Shown here piece after piece: positions 28,990 through 38,757 of a stretch of DNA of 52,870 nucleotides. The position numbers were made by a program, and so were the translations under genes. How positions within the stretch are numbered: the first letter of the stretch is position 1; each line of letters starts with the position of its first letter. This stretch comes from Bacteroidales bacterium (GTDB lineage: Bacteria; Bacteroidota; Bacteroidia; Bacteroidales; WCHB1-69), in assembly GCA_017535665.1 (NCBI GenBank), contig JAFXTS010000027.1, positions 1 to 52,870 of the forward strand. The letters run 5' to 3'. The notes beneath the pieces were generated by a model that saw only the letters and a list, made by a program, of their open reading frames with translations, was not told where the DNA came from and did no database searches.

Positions 28990-30528
28990 ATGAAACACAT
29001 TACCCTTACCCTGATTTCCGTATTATTATTTGTGGGACTAATGCCATCGCTGCACGCCCAAACTGCCACAACTCCCTCCGGACCGGTGGTCATGAATTTC
29101 TCGAAAGAGCACTACAGCCATGCCGTACTGGCTAACAACGACCAGCAGCTGGTGGCCTATTGCAGTCCGATATGGCAGAAACTGAAGAAGTGTTACCACT
29201 CCATCGTGACGTACGACAAGACCACAAACATCACTTCCTCGTGCGTGCTGAACCTCTCGTCGGATTACAAGCGTCTGGTGGCCTTCGATGCCGGCGACTC
29301 CTACTTTGTGGCCTACTCACGTTATGCGAAAGCCACCGAATATGAATTCTCCACCGCCTCCATCCCCAAAGACTGCGCCAACGACTATACGGTAACCCCG
29401 CGCACCGTGCTTTCCCTCGACATCGACCGCAACGGCTATGTGCAGTCGTTCGTGGCCGAATCGGCCGACCACACCAAACACGCCATCGTGCTGGTGGGCA
29501 TCAACAAGAAGGAGATGGCCGACAAATTTTACTTTTATGTATATGATGATGCCGGGCGGGAGGTGCTTTCCAAAATCCTCGCCCCCGAAATCAATGGGGA
29601 CAGCTTTTCCATTGAGGATCTGGCGGTTACCAACGATGGCGATGCGCTGCTGCTGATGCGCACCGGTCGGAAAGACAAGGCTGGCAGCTCCTCCATCCAC
29701 CTGCTCACCTGCACGCAGGAGGGCGGCAAAAGCTATGTGGAGCCGGTCCGCTTCGGCGAAATCCAATCCATGCGGCTGCTGGTGCTGAAAAACGGCAACT
29801 ACTTTGTGGGCGGCTACTGTGCGGAAGAGCAAGAAAAGCCCACCTCGGAGTATTTCTCCTGCATCTTCAACAAAAAATTAGGAAACTTTGAACCCGCCAA
29901 GCACTTCAAACTCCCTGAAAATCAGCAACCCAAACATGAGTTTATGCTGCTCTATTTCATCCGTTTCTACACCCAGTGTGCAGCCCTCCATGAGTTGGAC
30001 AACGGTGAGGTGGTGATGCTCGGCGAACACCGCGCCATGGTGGTGGAGACCGGACAAGGCACCACCTACTACCACTACGCCAGAGACATTGTGTATCAGC
30101 ATTTTGACGCCGACGGCGGGTCGATGCACGCCAAAAGACTCGCAAAATACCAGGCCACCCAATTCGAGAAAGGTGCCGTGAACTTTAATGCAGAGTGGTA
30201 CACCTACGACAAGTTGGGCATCTCCTTCAGTTCGTTTGTGGACGGCAATTCCGTATATGTACTGTATCAGGATCATCAGGATAATTTCAACAAGAAAGAC
30301 GGTTCCACCATGTACTCCACCATCACCACGCGCGCCAAGAGCTGCACGGTGCTGGCACGGTTAGATGATGACGGTCCGGAGATGAAGATGGTGATGGTGC
30401 CCGGCAAGACGAAAAGAACGCTTCACAACCTCTGGCTGTTTGATGGCAAAGAGCTCTGGTTCGGGATGTATAGTCTGAAGGATTATTCGCTGGAACACTG
30501 CACGTTGAGCAGTGTGTTCGCGGAGTAA
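28990..30528 (+). CDS. Secreted protein, probable beta-propeller, function unknown
   Basis: A 512-residue exported protein with a signal peptide ending near SLHAQ. The body has repeated short beta-strand stretches such as LVAFDAGDSYFVAYSRY, IEDLAVTNDGDALLLMRTG, RLLVLKNGNYFVGGYC and LDNGEVVMLGEHR, the spacing expected of a propeller-like fold. No sorting domain and no catalytic motif were recognised. It is monocistronic, followed at 30562 by the next promoter. Confidence 0.75.
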   Translation: MKHITLTLISVLLFVGLMPSLHAQTATTPSGPVVMNFSKEHYSHAVLANNDQQLVAYCSPIWQKLKKCYHSIVTYDKTTNITSSCVLNLSSDYKRLVAFDAGDSYFVAYSRYAKATEYEFSTASIPKDCANDYTVTPRTVLSLDIDRNGYVQSFVAESADHTKHAIVLVGINKKEMADKFYFYVYDDAGREVLSKILAPEINGDSFSIEDLAVTNDGDALLLMRTGRKDKAGSSSIHLLTCTQEGGKSYVEPVRFGEIQSMRLLVLKNGNYFVGGYCAEEQEKPTSEYFSCIFNKKLGNFEPAKHFKLPENQQPKHEFMLLYFIRFYTQCAALHELDNGEVVMLGEHRAMVVETGQGTTYYHYARDIVYQHFDADGGSMHAKRLAKYQATQFEKGAVNFNAEWYTYDKLGISFSSFVDGNSVYVLYQDHQDNFNKKDGSTMYSTITTRAKSCTVLARLDDDGPEMKMVMVPGKTKRTLHNLWLFDGKELWFGMYSLKDYSLEHCTLSSVFAE

Positions 30529-30561
30529 ATGTAATTCCTCCCCATTTTCAAAAATTTTCAG

Positions 30562-30569
30562 TATCTTTG
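30562..30569 (+). promoter_or_regulatory. -7 element of CoA-transferase gene
   Basis: TATCTTTG, 40 bases before ATG 30610. Confidence 0.65.
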
Positions 30570-30609
30570 CAACATCATATTGCAGTCATTCCTTAAAACC
30601 ATCACCACC

Positions 30610-31905
<1,296 letters not shown>

Positions 31906-31928
31906 AGAGGGATGAAGGGGGTGGAGCC

Positions 31929-32957
31929 TTAGAAATTTTCCATGCACTTGCTTAATAGGGTGAAGACGGCGGTCTCTTTGTCGGCGGCGATGAGAAAGTG
32001 GTCGGCGATGGTGTCGACCTCGGTACGGCGGGTGTCGGCGTCCACCTGACGGGTGGCGAGGTGGGCGGAGGAGAGGGCCACCACGCGCCAGTCGCTGCAC
32101 ACATCGCGCAGCATGTTGGCGGCCTCTTTCAGTTCGTCGCATTGCAGGATGGGGGCGGCCTCATCGAGGAAGTCGGCATAGAGGAAGCGGTAGCCTGCGC
32201 CGCCGGAGCCGATTTCCAGCATACGATAGATGTGGATGAAGAACTTGCGGGCATGGTCGTCGAGTTCTTTTTCCTTATAGGCACGCACCACATCGGCCAT
32301 GCTGCGCATTGCGCGGATGCCCTCGAAGGAGAGCGGGTGGTGAAGCATCTTCCAGCACACCTTGCGGATGCTCTTCACGATGGCCTTGCGTAAGTCAACC
32401 TGCTGCTGGGGAGCTTCTTTCAGATAATAGATATTTCCGCAAATCGGTGGAATATGGATGTTGAAGCGCGACTTCATCAGGTCTTGACGGGAGATGGTTT
32501 TGAGCAATTCGCGAGGCTCGAAATTGTCCATTACCAGATAGTCGTCGCCCTGTTTCCCGGCCACCAGCACGCTATGTCCGTTGAAGAAAAACCGCTGTTC
32601 TGCCTCTATGAACGAGAGGGACGACACCTCGGTGAGGATGCCGACGGGAATCCCTTTTTCGAGCAGGGCGTCCATGTCGCGCATCGCCTTCCCTTTGTTG
32701 AGGAGGGGGTAGCGTTTGTAGCACACCTTAGCGCCAATCCGTTTGAAGAAGGTGGTCATGATGGTGCCTTGCCAGCAGCGGCAGGCGATGACGCGGATAC
32801 CGCTGAACTTCACAAATCTCGGTGCACCGAAATCCATCCCCGCTCCCAGACCGAAAATCATCGCTTCGCTGTAATCCACACCAAAAAAATGGAGAATATT
32901 CCGAACGGTGCCGGTCTCACAGTGGATAGGGGGAAGAATCTCAAAATCAGTCATCAT
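31929..32957 (-). CDS. BtrH-N / DUF4872-like protein
   Basis: A 342-residue cytoplasmic protein. The start CETGTVRNILHFFGVDYSEAMIFGLGAGMDF has the conserved cysteine and glycine pattern of the BtrH N-terminal domain; VLVAGKQGDDYLVMDNFEP completes a papain-like fold and the helical second half matches DUF4872. BtrH transfers an acyl side chain in butirosin biosynthesis; relatives in Bacteroidota are lone genes of unknown role. Start: the -7 box on the minus strand at 33021-33028 rules out the longer frame from 33053; ATG at 32957 or 32954 is used. The gene is divergent from the TPR-protein gene. Confidence 0.78.
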   Translation of the reverse strand: MMTDFEILPPIHCETGTVRNILHFFGVDYSEAMIFGLGAGMDFGAPRFVKFSGIRVIACRCWQGTIMTTFFKRIGAKVCYKRYPLLNKGKAMRDMDALLEKGIPVGILTEVSSLSFIEAEQRFFFNGHSVLVAGKQGDDYLVMDNFEPRELLKTISRQDLMKSRFNIHIPPICGNIYYLKEAPQQQVDLRKAIVKSIRKVCWKMLHHPLSFEGIRAMRSMADVVRAYKEKELDDHARKFFIHIYRMLEIGSGGAGYRFLYADFLDEAAPILQCDELKEAANMLRDVCSDWRVVALSSAHLATRQVDADTRRTEVDTIADHFLIAADKETAVFTLLSKCMENF

Positions 32958-33020
32958 CAATAAAATAGAAGAAAAGTCCACATCTTCAAGCAAACACTTT
33001 TCCTTCAACAAACCAATTTG

Positions 33021-33028
33021 CAAAGATA
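33021..33028 (-). promoter_or_regulatory. -7 element of BtrH-like gene
   Basis: CAAAGATA on plus reads TATCTTTG on minus, 64 bases before the chosen start. Confidence 0.65.
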
Positions 33029-33083
33029 CTACATTTTTTCTTTGTCGCAACACCCAACCTATTTCAATTCTAAAAAAACATTG

Positions 33084-33091
33084 TATCTTTG
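33084..33091 (+). promoter_or_regulatory. -7 element of TPR-protein gene
   Basis: TATCTTTG, 28 bases before ATG 33120. Confidence 0.7.
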
Positions 33092-33119
33092 CCGCTGTAA
33101 AACCAATCTCATTTCAATT

Positions 33120-34763
33120 ATGAAAAAGACCCTCTTGTTCATCCTCTGTCTGCTGATGGCGACGATGGCATTTTCGCAGAAAAAGTTTTCTGAACTCCAA
33201 AACCGCGCCAACGACAGCTATCAGGAAGGCGATTATGGGCGTGCGCTCCACCTTTTCCAGCAGGATATTGCGCAAAACCCAAAGGCCGGCTACTCGCACC
33301 TTGGCGCCGGCGCATCCCTGATTGAGCTGGGACAATATGAGGATGCCGTACCCTATTTGGACAACGCCATCCAGTATCTGTCTAAGAAAGAGCGAGACCT
33401 CGCTTATCTGGAGAAAGGAGTTGCGCTTATCGCCATGGAGGAATATTCCGCTGCTGTGGACGTGATGAATGTTGCCATCCAGAAGTACCCCAAAATGGCC
33501 AACTTGTATTATACACGGGGTCGTGCGTACAAGGCGATGGAATACTATCCGTCGGCGCGGCGCGATTTTGAAAAGTCCGTGGAACTCAACCCCAACTCAT
33601 GGGAGGCGACCTACCTGTTAGCCACCATCCTTGAGCAATATCAGGAGTACGATGATGCGCTGGCGCTGGCCAAGCGTGCAAGTCTTCTCAACCGCCAATT
33701 GGGCTACCTGAGGCTCTACACCTCAAGTCTCCACCTTACCATGGGACAGCATGAAGAGGCCATCAACGAGTTTGTTGCCTACATCCGTTCCGACCAGTTC
33801 TATCCGGAACTTTACGATGTATTAAATGCGCTGGCCGACACGGTGCCCGAGCAGCTGTTTGCGAAATTGGATGCGCAGTGCGCCAAATACCCCTCCGACC
33901 CCACCTGGCCTTGGATCGCCTGTCAAGCATGCGAGCACACGGGCGAGTACCACCGCGCCATGGGCTACGCAGAAAAGTGCTTCAGTCTGTCGAAAGACTC
34001 CACCATGCTCGACTTGTTGATTTCGGTGGAGGCCTCTGCCGGCGAGTATGCCAAAGCCATCCAGCACAGCGAGCAGCAGATGGAATTGGGACTCCCCTAC
34101 GAAGAATTCCTCTATCGCAAAATAATGATTCTGGCGAATGAAGGCCGCCTTGACGAGGCTATCCAAGTGTACGAATCCACCATTACGCGGCAGTCGGGCG
34201 ACACCATCATCCTCTTGCAACCCACCGCCGATAGCGTCATCCGACACACCATGATTGATTCCATAGGTGGAGTGTCATCACTGCGCACGCTCATCTATTC
34301 CCGCAAAGGCGAATGGGCGAAGGCTCTCGAATTCCTAAAACAGGATTGGCTGCATGCCGAGGATGCCGCCGATAGTTCAGGCATCTTCAGCTTTGAAATG
34401 ATGATGTACTGGCAGTTAGGCGATACCCTCTCAGCACAGGATGCCGCCCGCAAAGCCATCGCCTTGAAACCTGACAGAATCTTAGCCTACTATGTTTTGG
34501 GCGACCAAGAGACCGCCAACCATTATATAGCAGAAAAATACGACTTCAACACTGCAGATGCGGAAGATTGGTTCAATCTTGCAGAGGTGTATGCCGACAT
34601 GCAAGATCCCGACAATGCCCTGAAATGCCTCCGGAAGTCGTTTGAGCTGGGGTATTTTTACGGAAGAAGGTGGATACAAAACGATTACGAGCTGTCTATC
34701 CTCCACGACCTGCCCGAGTTCAAGGCCCTCATTGAGGAGTACACGGAGAAGCAGAAAAGATGA
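33120..34763 (+). CDS. Secreted tetratricopeptide-repeat protein
   Basis: A 547-residue exported protein with a signal peptide ending near MAFSQ. The body is made of TPR helices: ANDSYQEGDYGRALHLF, AGASLIELGQYEDAVPYL, YYTRGRAYKAMEYYPSARRDF, YLLATILEQYQEYDDALALA and more to the C-terminus (LAEVYADMQDPDNALKCL). Likely periplasmic or outer-membrane scaffold. The start at 33120 follows the promoter box; an in-frame ATG at 33018 is upstream of the promoter. The family gives no specific function. Confidence 0.85.
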   Translation: MKKTLLFILCLLMATMAFSQKKFSELQNRANDSYQEGDYGRALHLFQQDIAQNPKAGYSHLGAGASLIELGQYEDAVPYLDNAIQYLSKKERDLAYLEKGVALIAMEEYSAAVDVMNVAIQKYPKMANLYYTRGRAYKAMEYYPSARRDFEKSVELNPNSWEATYLLATILEQYQEYDDALALAKRASLLNRQLGYLRLYTSSLHLTMGQHEEAINEFVAYIRSDQFYPELYDVLNALADTVPEQLFAKLDAQCAKYPSDPTWPWIACQACEHTGEYHRAMGYAEKCFSLSKDSTMLDLLISVEASAGEYAKAIQHSEQQMELGLPYEEFLYRKIMILANEGRLDEAIQVYESTITRQSGDTIILLQPTADSVIRHTMIDSIGGVSSLRTLIYSRKGEWAKALEFLKQDWLHAEDAADSSGIFSFEMMMYWQLGDTLSAQDAARKAIALKPDRILAYYVLGDQETANHYIAEKYDFNTADAEDWFNLAEVYADMQDPDNALKCLRKSFELGYFYGRRWIQNDYELSILHDLPEFKALIEEYTEKQKR

Positions 34764-34769
34764 GGGGAG

Positions 34770-34798
34770 TTGAAAATTGAAAAATGAAAATTGAAAAT
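34770..34798. repeat. AT-rich short-repeat tract (TGAAAATTGAAAA type)
   Basis: Iterated GAAAATT / GAAAAAT units starting 7 bases after the TPR-protein stop and ending at palindromic element copy 6. Confidence 0.65.
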
Positions 34799-34826
34799 GT
34801 AGAGACGTAGCGCGCTACGTCTCTAC
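34799..34826. repeat. Palindromic element copy 6
   Basis: A perfect 28-bp palindrome: GTAGAGACG, TAGCGCGCTA, CGTCTCTAC. It lies between the convergent TPR and PorT genes and could also act as a transcription terminator. Confidence 0.88.
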
Positions 34827-34864
34827 GTAAAATCAATAAACATTCATCTTTTAATCACATCCCC

Positions 34865-35617
34865 TTATTCAAAAATAAAGGAGACTTGGAGCATTTTGGA
34901 GCGGAGCGACTGCACGCTCTGGGCGTACATGTTGTCCTCTTTCACCAGGAGGTTCATCAGACCGAATGACATTTTGAACTCGGTGGTAAATTTGAAGTAG
35001 GTGCAGTAGAAGTCGATGCCCACACCCACCTGTGCCTGCACATCGTGAGGGTAGAGCTTGAGCATGATTTCGTTGGGATTGCTGTTCTTTTTCTTGGCAG
35101 CCGAGATAAGGTCGAGGCTGTATTGTGCACCGGCGATGACATACGCGCGCACATTGTGCATACGCGATGATTTGAATTTCACCAGCAGCGGCAAGTCGAG
35201 ATATACTGACTCGATACGCTTTTTGGTGATGAGTTGTGAGGCGTCGGGATACAAGATGGTGTAGCGCACCACACGGTCGCCGAACGAAAGTCCGGGAATG
35301 AAACGGAGGTCGAAATACTTGCCGAGCCGCAGGTTGGTGACGATACCGAGGTTGAAGCCGCTCATGGCCGCCGTGTTGATGACCATCAAGGAGTCGTACT
35401 GGCTGAGGTCGTTATCGGAGCGGATGGAGAAGTCGAACTGGTTGTAACCCAGCATGAAACCGAAATGGAACAGCTGGTTGTCGTATTTCTGCAGGTTGGG
35501 CACGCCAAAGTTCAGTTTCTGTGCGTGCCCGGGAATGGACAACGCAAGCGCCAACAGGAGTATAAGAAGAGCTTTACACTTTTTCACTTTAAAAAATTTA
35601 GAAAGATGTAACGACAC
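34865..35617 (-). CDS. porT: PorT-family outer-membrane protein (type IX secretion)
   Basis: A 250-residue beta-barrel protein of the PorT family, an outer-membrane part needed by the type IX secretion system in Porphyromonas. Signal peptide ends near SIPGHAQ; the start of the mature part LNFGVPNLQKYDNQLFHFGFMLGYNQFDF and the C-terminal MLQVSFIFE are typical. Starts: GTG 35617 as given, or GTG 35587, which would give a shorter, more usual n-region (VKKCKALLI). Presence of this gene agrees with the PNPF-type modules in secreted proteins here. The exact T9SS role is inferred from the family. Confidence 0.8.
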   Translation of the reverse strand: MSLHLSKFFKVKKCKALLILLLALALSIPGHAQKLNFGVPNLQKYDNQLFHFGFMLGYNQFDFSIRSDNDLSQYDSLMVINTAAMSGFNLGIVTNLRLGKYFDLRFIPGLSFGDRVVRYTILYPDASQLITKKRIESVYLDLPLLVKFKSSRMHNVRAYVIAGAQYSLDLISAAKKKNSNPNEIMLKLYPHDVQAQVGVGIDFYCTYFKFTTEFKMSFGLMNLLVKEDNMYAQSVQSLRSKMLQVSFIFE

Positions 35618-35656
35618 AAAGGCGCAAATATTATAAAAGAGAAAAAATATCCCGTA

Positions 35657-36460
35657 TTAATACGAAAGATCCCAATCCTCTTTGATGCCCTTGTAGTCGA
35701 TGCGCACCTGACCATTGCCGATATACTCGGCCCCCACTTCCACATCCTCTCGCTGGTACATCTTGGCGGTGAGGCTTACCTGTCCCCCTGTCCAATCCAA
35801 GCGTCCCCACTGGTTGGCAGCCTGCTGGATGGGGGTGTCAATTTGGTAATTCAGCACGGCATACCCCAGACGAAATGTGCCGGTACCCTCCAGTTGATAA
35901 GGTGTCTCGCTGAGCTTCATGGGTGTAGCTGCGGCAGTCAGACGCAACATCCACGAAATAGTATCGCCTGTCACGGGGAGATAATCCTCCGGCGACACGG
36001 GCCAATCAGAGGAAATTTCCCAACAACCATTCTCCACACAACTGACAGTCATGCAGCCCAAATAGAATCCATATTTTTGCTCCAATTCATCATCATTCAG
36101 ATATCTCACCTCCCATGCACTCCCGATGTCAGAGAGCAGACTCTGGTGGGTATTGATGGTACTGATCCGCTGTTCTCCCTTATAAATCTGATAATTACCA
36201 TCTTCATCTACGCGGATGCGCTGATAAGGAAAATATTGATCCTCGATGGCGATGCGTTCCGAACTGTCGGCGGCGAGCCAGGCGTTGAGGTAGAAAGCCG
36301 TCTGCACGGAACTGTTCAGCACATAGTCGGTGATGCTGAACCAACATTCGTGGACCTCCTTGCCACGCTGGGTGGGACGACGGTCCTTGTCGCCGCGTTC
36401 CCAAATACAACTGGTGCAAAATACTGAAAGAATGCAGAATATAAGAATATACCTTTTCAT
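35657..36460 (-). CDS. Lipoprotein, function unknown
   Basis: A 267-residue lipoprotein; signal peptide MKRYILIFCILSVFCTSC with cysteine 18. The body is beta-rich and acidic, with YDY/W-rich stretches and two copies of short cysteine motifs (GCMTVSCVENGC). No family recognised. It lies two bases after the beta-barrel gene at 36463-37140, so the two are probably one operon and may act together at the outer membrane. Confidence 0.75.
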   Translation of the reverse strand: MKRYILIFCILSVFCTSCIWERGDKDRRPTQRGKEVHECWFSITDYVLNSSVQTAFYLNAWLAADSSERIAIEDQYFPYQRIRVDEDGNYQIYKGEQRISTINTHQSLLSDIGSAWEVRYLNDDELEQKYGFYLGCMTVSCVENGCWEISSDWPVSPEDYLPVTGDTISWMLRLTAAATPMKLSETPYQLEGTGTFRLGYAVLNYQIDTPIQQAANQWGRLDWTGGQVSLTAKMYQREDVEVGAEYIGNGQVRIDYKGIKEDWDLSY

Positions 36461-36462
36461 GA

Positions 36463-37140
36463 CTAATTATTTTTATGACCATTAAAACGATAACCAAAGC
36501 CCAACCTGAGGATACCCATCGGGCCGACACCAAACTCAGCGCTGCCGTACCACTTGTAGCCCACCTGCACACCCACGAAGGTGAGCTGGCCGGCAAACTG
36601 TACGAAGGTGCTCTCGGTATTTCTATTGAAGTTCACCACGCTGAAGCCAAGACCGATTTCAGAGTAGCAGGTTACGATGGGCCTGTTGACCCACGAGAAA
36701 CGGACTTGTGGAATGACCGAGAAGATATGGGTGTATTCGTAGTGGTCGCGCAAGCCGGTGGGACGGTCATATACCGGCTGGTAGAACCCGCAGTAGCTGA
36801 CGTTGCCGCCCACCCAGAACCACTTGGCCACACGGTAGGAGTAGCCTGCATTGAGAGCGAACGACGACCACTTGATGCCATCGTACTGATCGGGGGTGAA
36901 CCAATACCACGGATTGTATTCTTCCCACGGGTCATCAATCATTCTAAAAAACACAAGATTGTCGGTGACCGCAGCGGCAATAATCGGATCACCGATGGTG
37001 AAATGCGCCTCATGGCGGGGCAGATAATCTTTCCATGAGGGCTGAGTTTGGGTGTCATCCTGAACAACCCCGTCGCTTTGTGCCCACCCGGCGGTGGCCA
37101 ACAGCGACAATAGCAGGAAAAAGGTGATGGTTCGTTTCAT
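36463..37140 (-). CDS. Outer-membrane beta-barrel protein, function unknown
   Basis: A 225-residue exported protein with a signal peptide ending near AGWAQ. The mature part is rich in alternating aromatic strands (WSSFALNAGYSYRVAKWFWVGGNVSYCGFY; FAGQLTFVGVQVGYKWYGSAEFGVG) and ends LRLGFGYRFN, which suits an 8-strand barrel, although the extreme end HKNN is not the usual terminal Phe. Operon partner of the lipoprotein gene downstream. Repeat-rich DNA lies just upstream of its start. Confidence 0.75.
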   Translation of the reverse strand: MKRTITFFLLLSLLATAGWAQSDGVVQDDTQTQPSWKDYLPRHEAHFTIGDPIIAAAVTDNLVFFRMIDDPWEEYNPWYWFTPDQYDGIKWSSFALNAGYSYRVAKWFWVGGNVSYCGFYQPVYDRPTGLRDHYEYTHIFSVIPQVRFSWVNRPIVTCYSEIGLGFSVVNFNRNTESTFVQFAGQLTFVGVQVGYKWYGSAEFGVGPMGILRLGFGYRFNGHKNN

Positions 37141-37149
37141 GATGTTTGT

Positions 37150-37275
37150 TTTTTGATTAAAAGATGAAGGGATTAAAAGATTAAAAGAGGATGTGAGAAT
37201 ATGAGTAAGTGATTATACGATGAAAACCGTTTCAAGTTTCGCTTCTTAACTTCTTAACTATTAACTATTAACTTT
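37150..37275. repeat. AT-rich short-repeat tract (GATTAAAA and TTAACTATTAACT types)
   Basis: GATTAAAAGATGAAGG-like units followed by CTTCTTAACTTCTTAACTATTAACTATTAACT. The right part supplies the stop and last three residues (VNS) of the FucP-like transporter gene, which ends at 37261. Confidence 0.65.
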
Positions 37276-38631
37276 CAACTCTCTCGTGCATTTGATGCCG
37301 AAGAATACTAAGTAGCAGTAGGCGAGGATGGGCACGATATAGGTGAAGTGGTAGCCTCCGAACTGGTCGGCGAGCAGGCCTTGCAGCGGGGGCAGCAGGG
37401 CGCCGCCCACAATGGCCATCACCAGCAGCGAGGAGCCTTGCGCGCGGTAAACGCCCAGCTTGGCGATGGCGGTGGAGAAGATGTTGCCCCACATCACCGA
37501 GTTGAACAGTCCGGTGCCCACCAGCAGCCAGATGGTCGGATAGCCTGTCACCACCATGGCGCAGATGAGGAAGATGATATTGACCCCTGAGAAAATGGCG
37601 ATGAGCTGCGTGGCGTGCGACTTGCCCACCATGAAGCCGAAGATGTTGATAATGATGAAGATGAGATACGGAAGCATCTGCTTGGGAGTGAAGATGCCGG
37701 GATGCAAGAAATAGGTGATGGCGAGAAGCACCCCGAAGGTGGCCAACGACACACCCGTCATCAGTCCGTACTTGGCGGCCGCACTCTTGAAGTTGACGAG
37801 CGACAGCGAGCCGAGGAAACGGCCGATCATCAGACCGCCCCAGTAGAAGGCGAGCATGATATTGGAATTTTCGTCGGTTATGCCGGGAATCAGTTCTTTC
37901 GAGCAGTTTTTGAAACTACTGCCGATGCACACCTCCGCGCCCACGTAGCAGAAGATGGCCACAATACCGAGTAGCAGGGTAGTGTCTTTCAGCGCCTGCG
38001 CGCCGATTTTCACCTTCTCTTCGTTTTTGAACTGCGGCAGTGGCACCACGGCAATCAGCACGGCGAGCAGCAGGAAGAGTCCGCAGAGCATAAGATAGGG
38101 GAAATGGATGTGGGCGGCATCGCTCAAACGAGCCAGCATGATGCCGCCGACCATCGGAGCGAGGGTGGTACCCAATGAGTTGAAGGCCTGCGACAGGTTC
38201 AGGCGCCCCGATGCGCCCTCCGGCTCACCCAAGATGGTGACATACGGGTTGGCGGCAATCTGCAACACCGTGACTCCCAGTCCGATAACAAATAATCCAC
38301 CCAAAAACAGCAGGTACGAATGTGCCGTGGAGGCGGGATAGAACAGCGCGCAACCGCCTGCCGCCACAATAAGTCCGAGCAGAATACCCTTCTTGTACCC
38401 CAGCTTGCTGATGGGATCGCCAGTAGTTACAGAGATGATGAAATAGATGAGCGAGCCGATAAAGTAGGCGCCGAAGAAGGCGAACTGCACAAACATCGAC
38501 TCCGCATAGTTGAGGTCGAACATCTCTTTGAACTTAGGGATGAGCAGATCGTTCATGCAGGTGATAAATCCCCACATAAAGAACAGCAGCACAATCACCG
38601 CAAACGAAATCAGTTGTGAACCTTTTTTCAT
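37261..38631 (-). CDS. FucP/GluP-like sugar:H+ symporter (MFS)
   Basis: A 456-residue inner-membrane transporter with about 12 helices. The N-terminal FMWGFITCMNDLLIPKFK is the fingerprint of the fucose permease / glucose-galactose transporter branch; LQIAANPYVTILGEP and SSLLVMAIVGGALLPPLQG also fit. Substrate is probably a hexose such as fucose, glucose or galactose. ATG at 38631 (MKKGSQLISF) was chosen over a longer frame starting at 38661, because a -7 box sits at 38659-38666 on the minus strand. Its extreme C-terminus comes from repeat DNA. Confidence 0.9.
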   Translation of the reverse strand: MKKGSQLISFAVIVLLFFMWGFITCMNDLLIPKFKEMFDLNYAESMFVQFAFFGAYFIGSLIYFIISVTTGDPISKLGYKKGILLGLIVAAGGCALFYPASTAHSYLLFLGGLFVIGLGVTVLQIAANPYVTILGEPEGASGRLNLSQAFNSLGTTLAPMVGGIMLARLSDAAHIHFPYLMLCGLFLLLAVLIAVVPLPQFKNEEKVKIGAQALKDTTLLLGIVAIFCYVGAEVCIGSSFKNCSKELIPGITDENSNIMLAFYWGGLMIGRFLGSLSLVNFKSAAAKYGLMTGVSLATFGVLLAITYFLHPGIFTPKQMLPYLIFIIINIFGFMVGKSHATQLIAIFSGVNIIFLICAMVVTGYPTIWLLVGTGLFNSVMWGNIFSTAIAKLGVYRAQGSSLLVMAIVGGALLPPLQGLLADQFGGYHFTYIVPILAYCYLVFFGIKCTRELKVNS

Positions 38632-38658
38632 AAAAACAGAGTTTAGCAATCCAGGCTG

Positions 38659-38666
38659 CAAAATTA
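38659..38666 (-). promoter_or_regulatory. -7 element of FucP-like gene
   Basis: CAAAATTA on plus reads TAATTTTG on minus, 28 bases before the start. Confidence 0.5.
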
Positions 38667-38744
38667 CAAAAAATTGTATAGAATCGCATCAAAATCGGGA
38701 ATAAAATCGCGGTAAATCCTGCTCCATATTTCTAAGAAAAATAG

Positions 38745-38752
38745 TACCTTTG
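38745..38752 (+). promoter_or_regulatory. -7 element of tolC-like gene, very close to the start codon
   Basis: TACCTTTG fits TAnnTTTG. The ATG follows just 5 bases later (38758), so a start site at the usual distance would make the message nearly or fully leaderless. Confidence 0.5.
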
Positions 38753-38757
38753 CCGCG

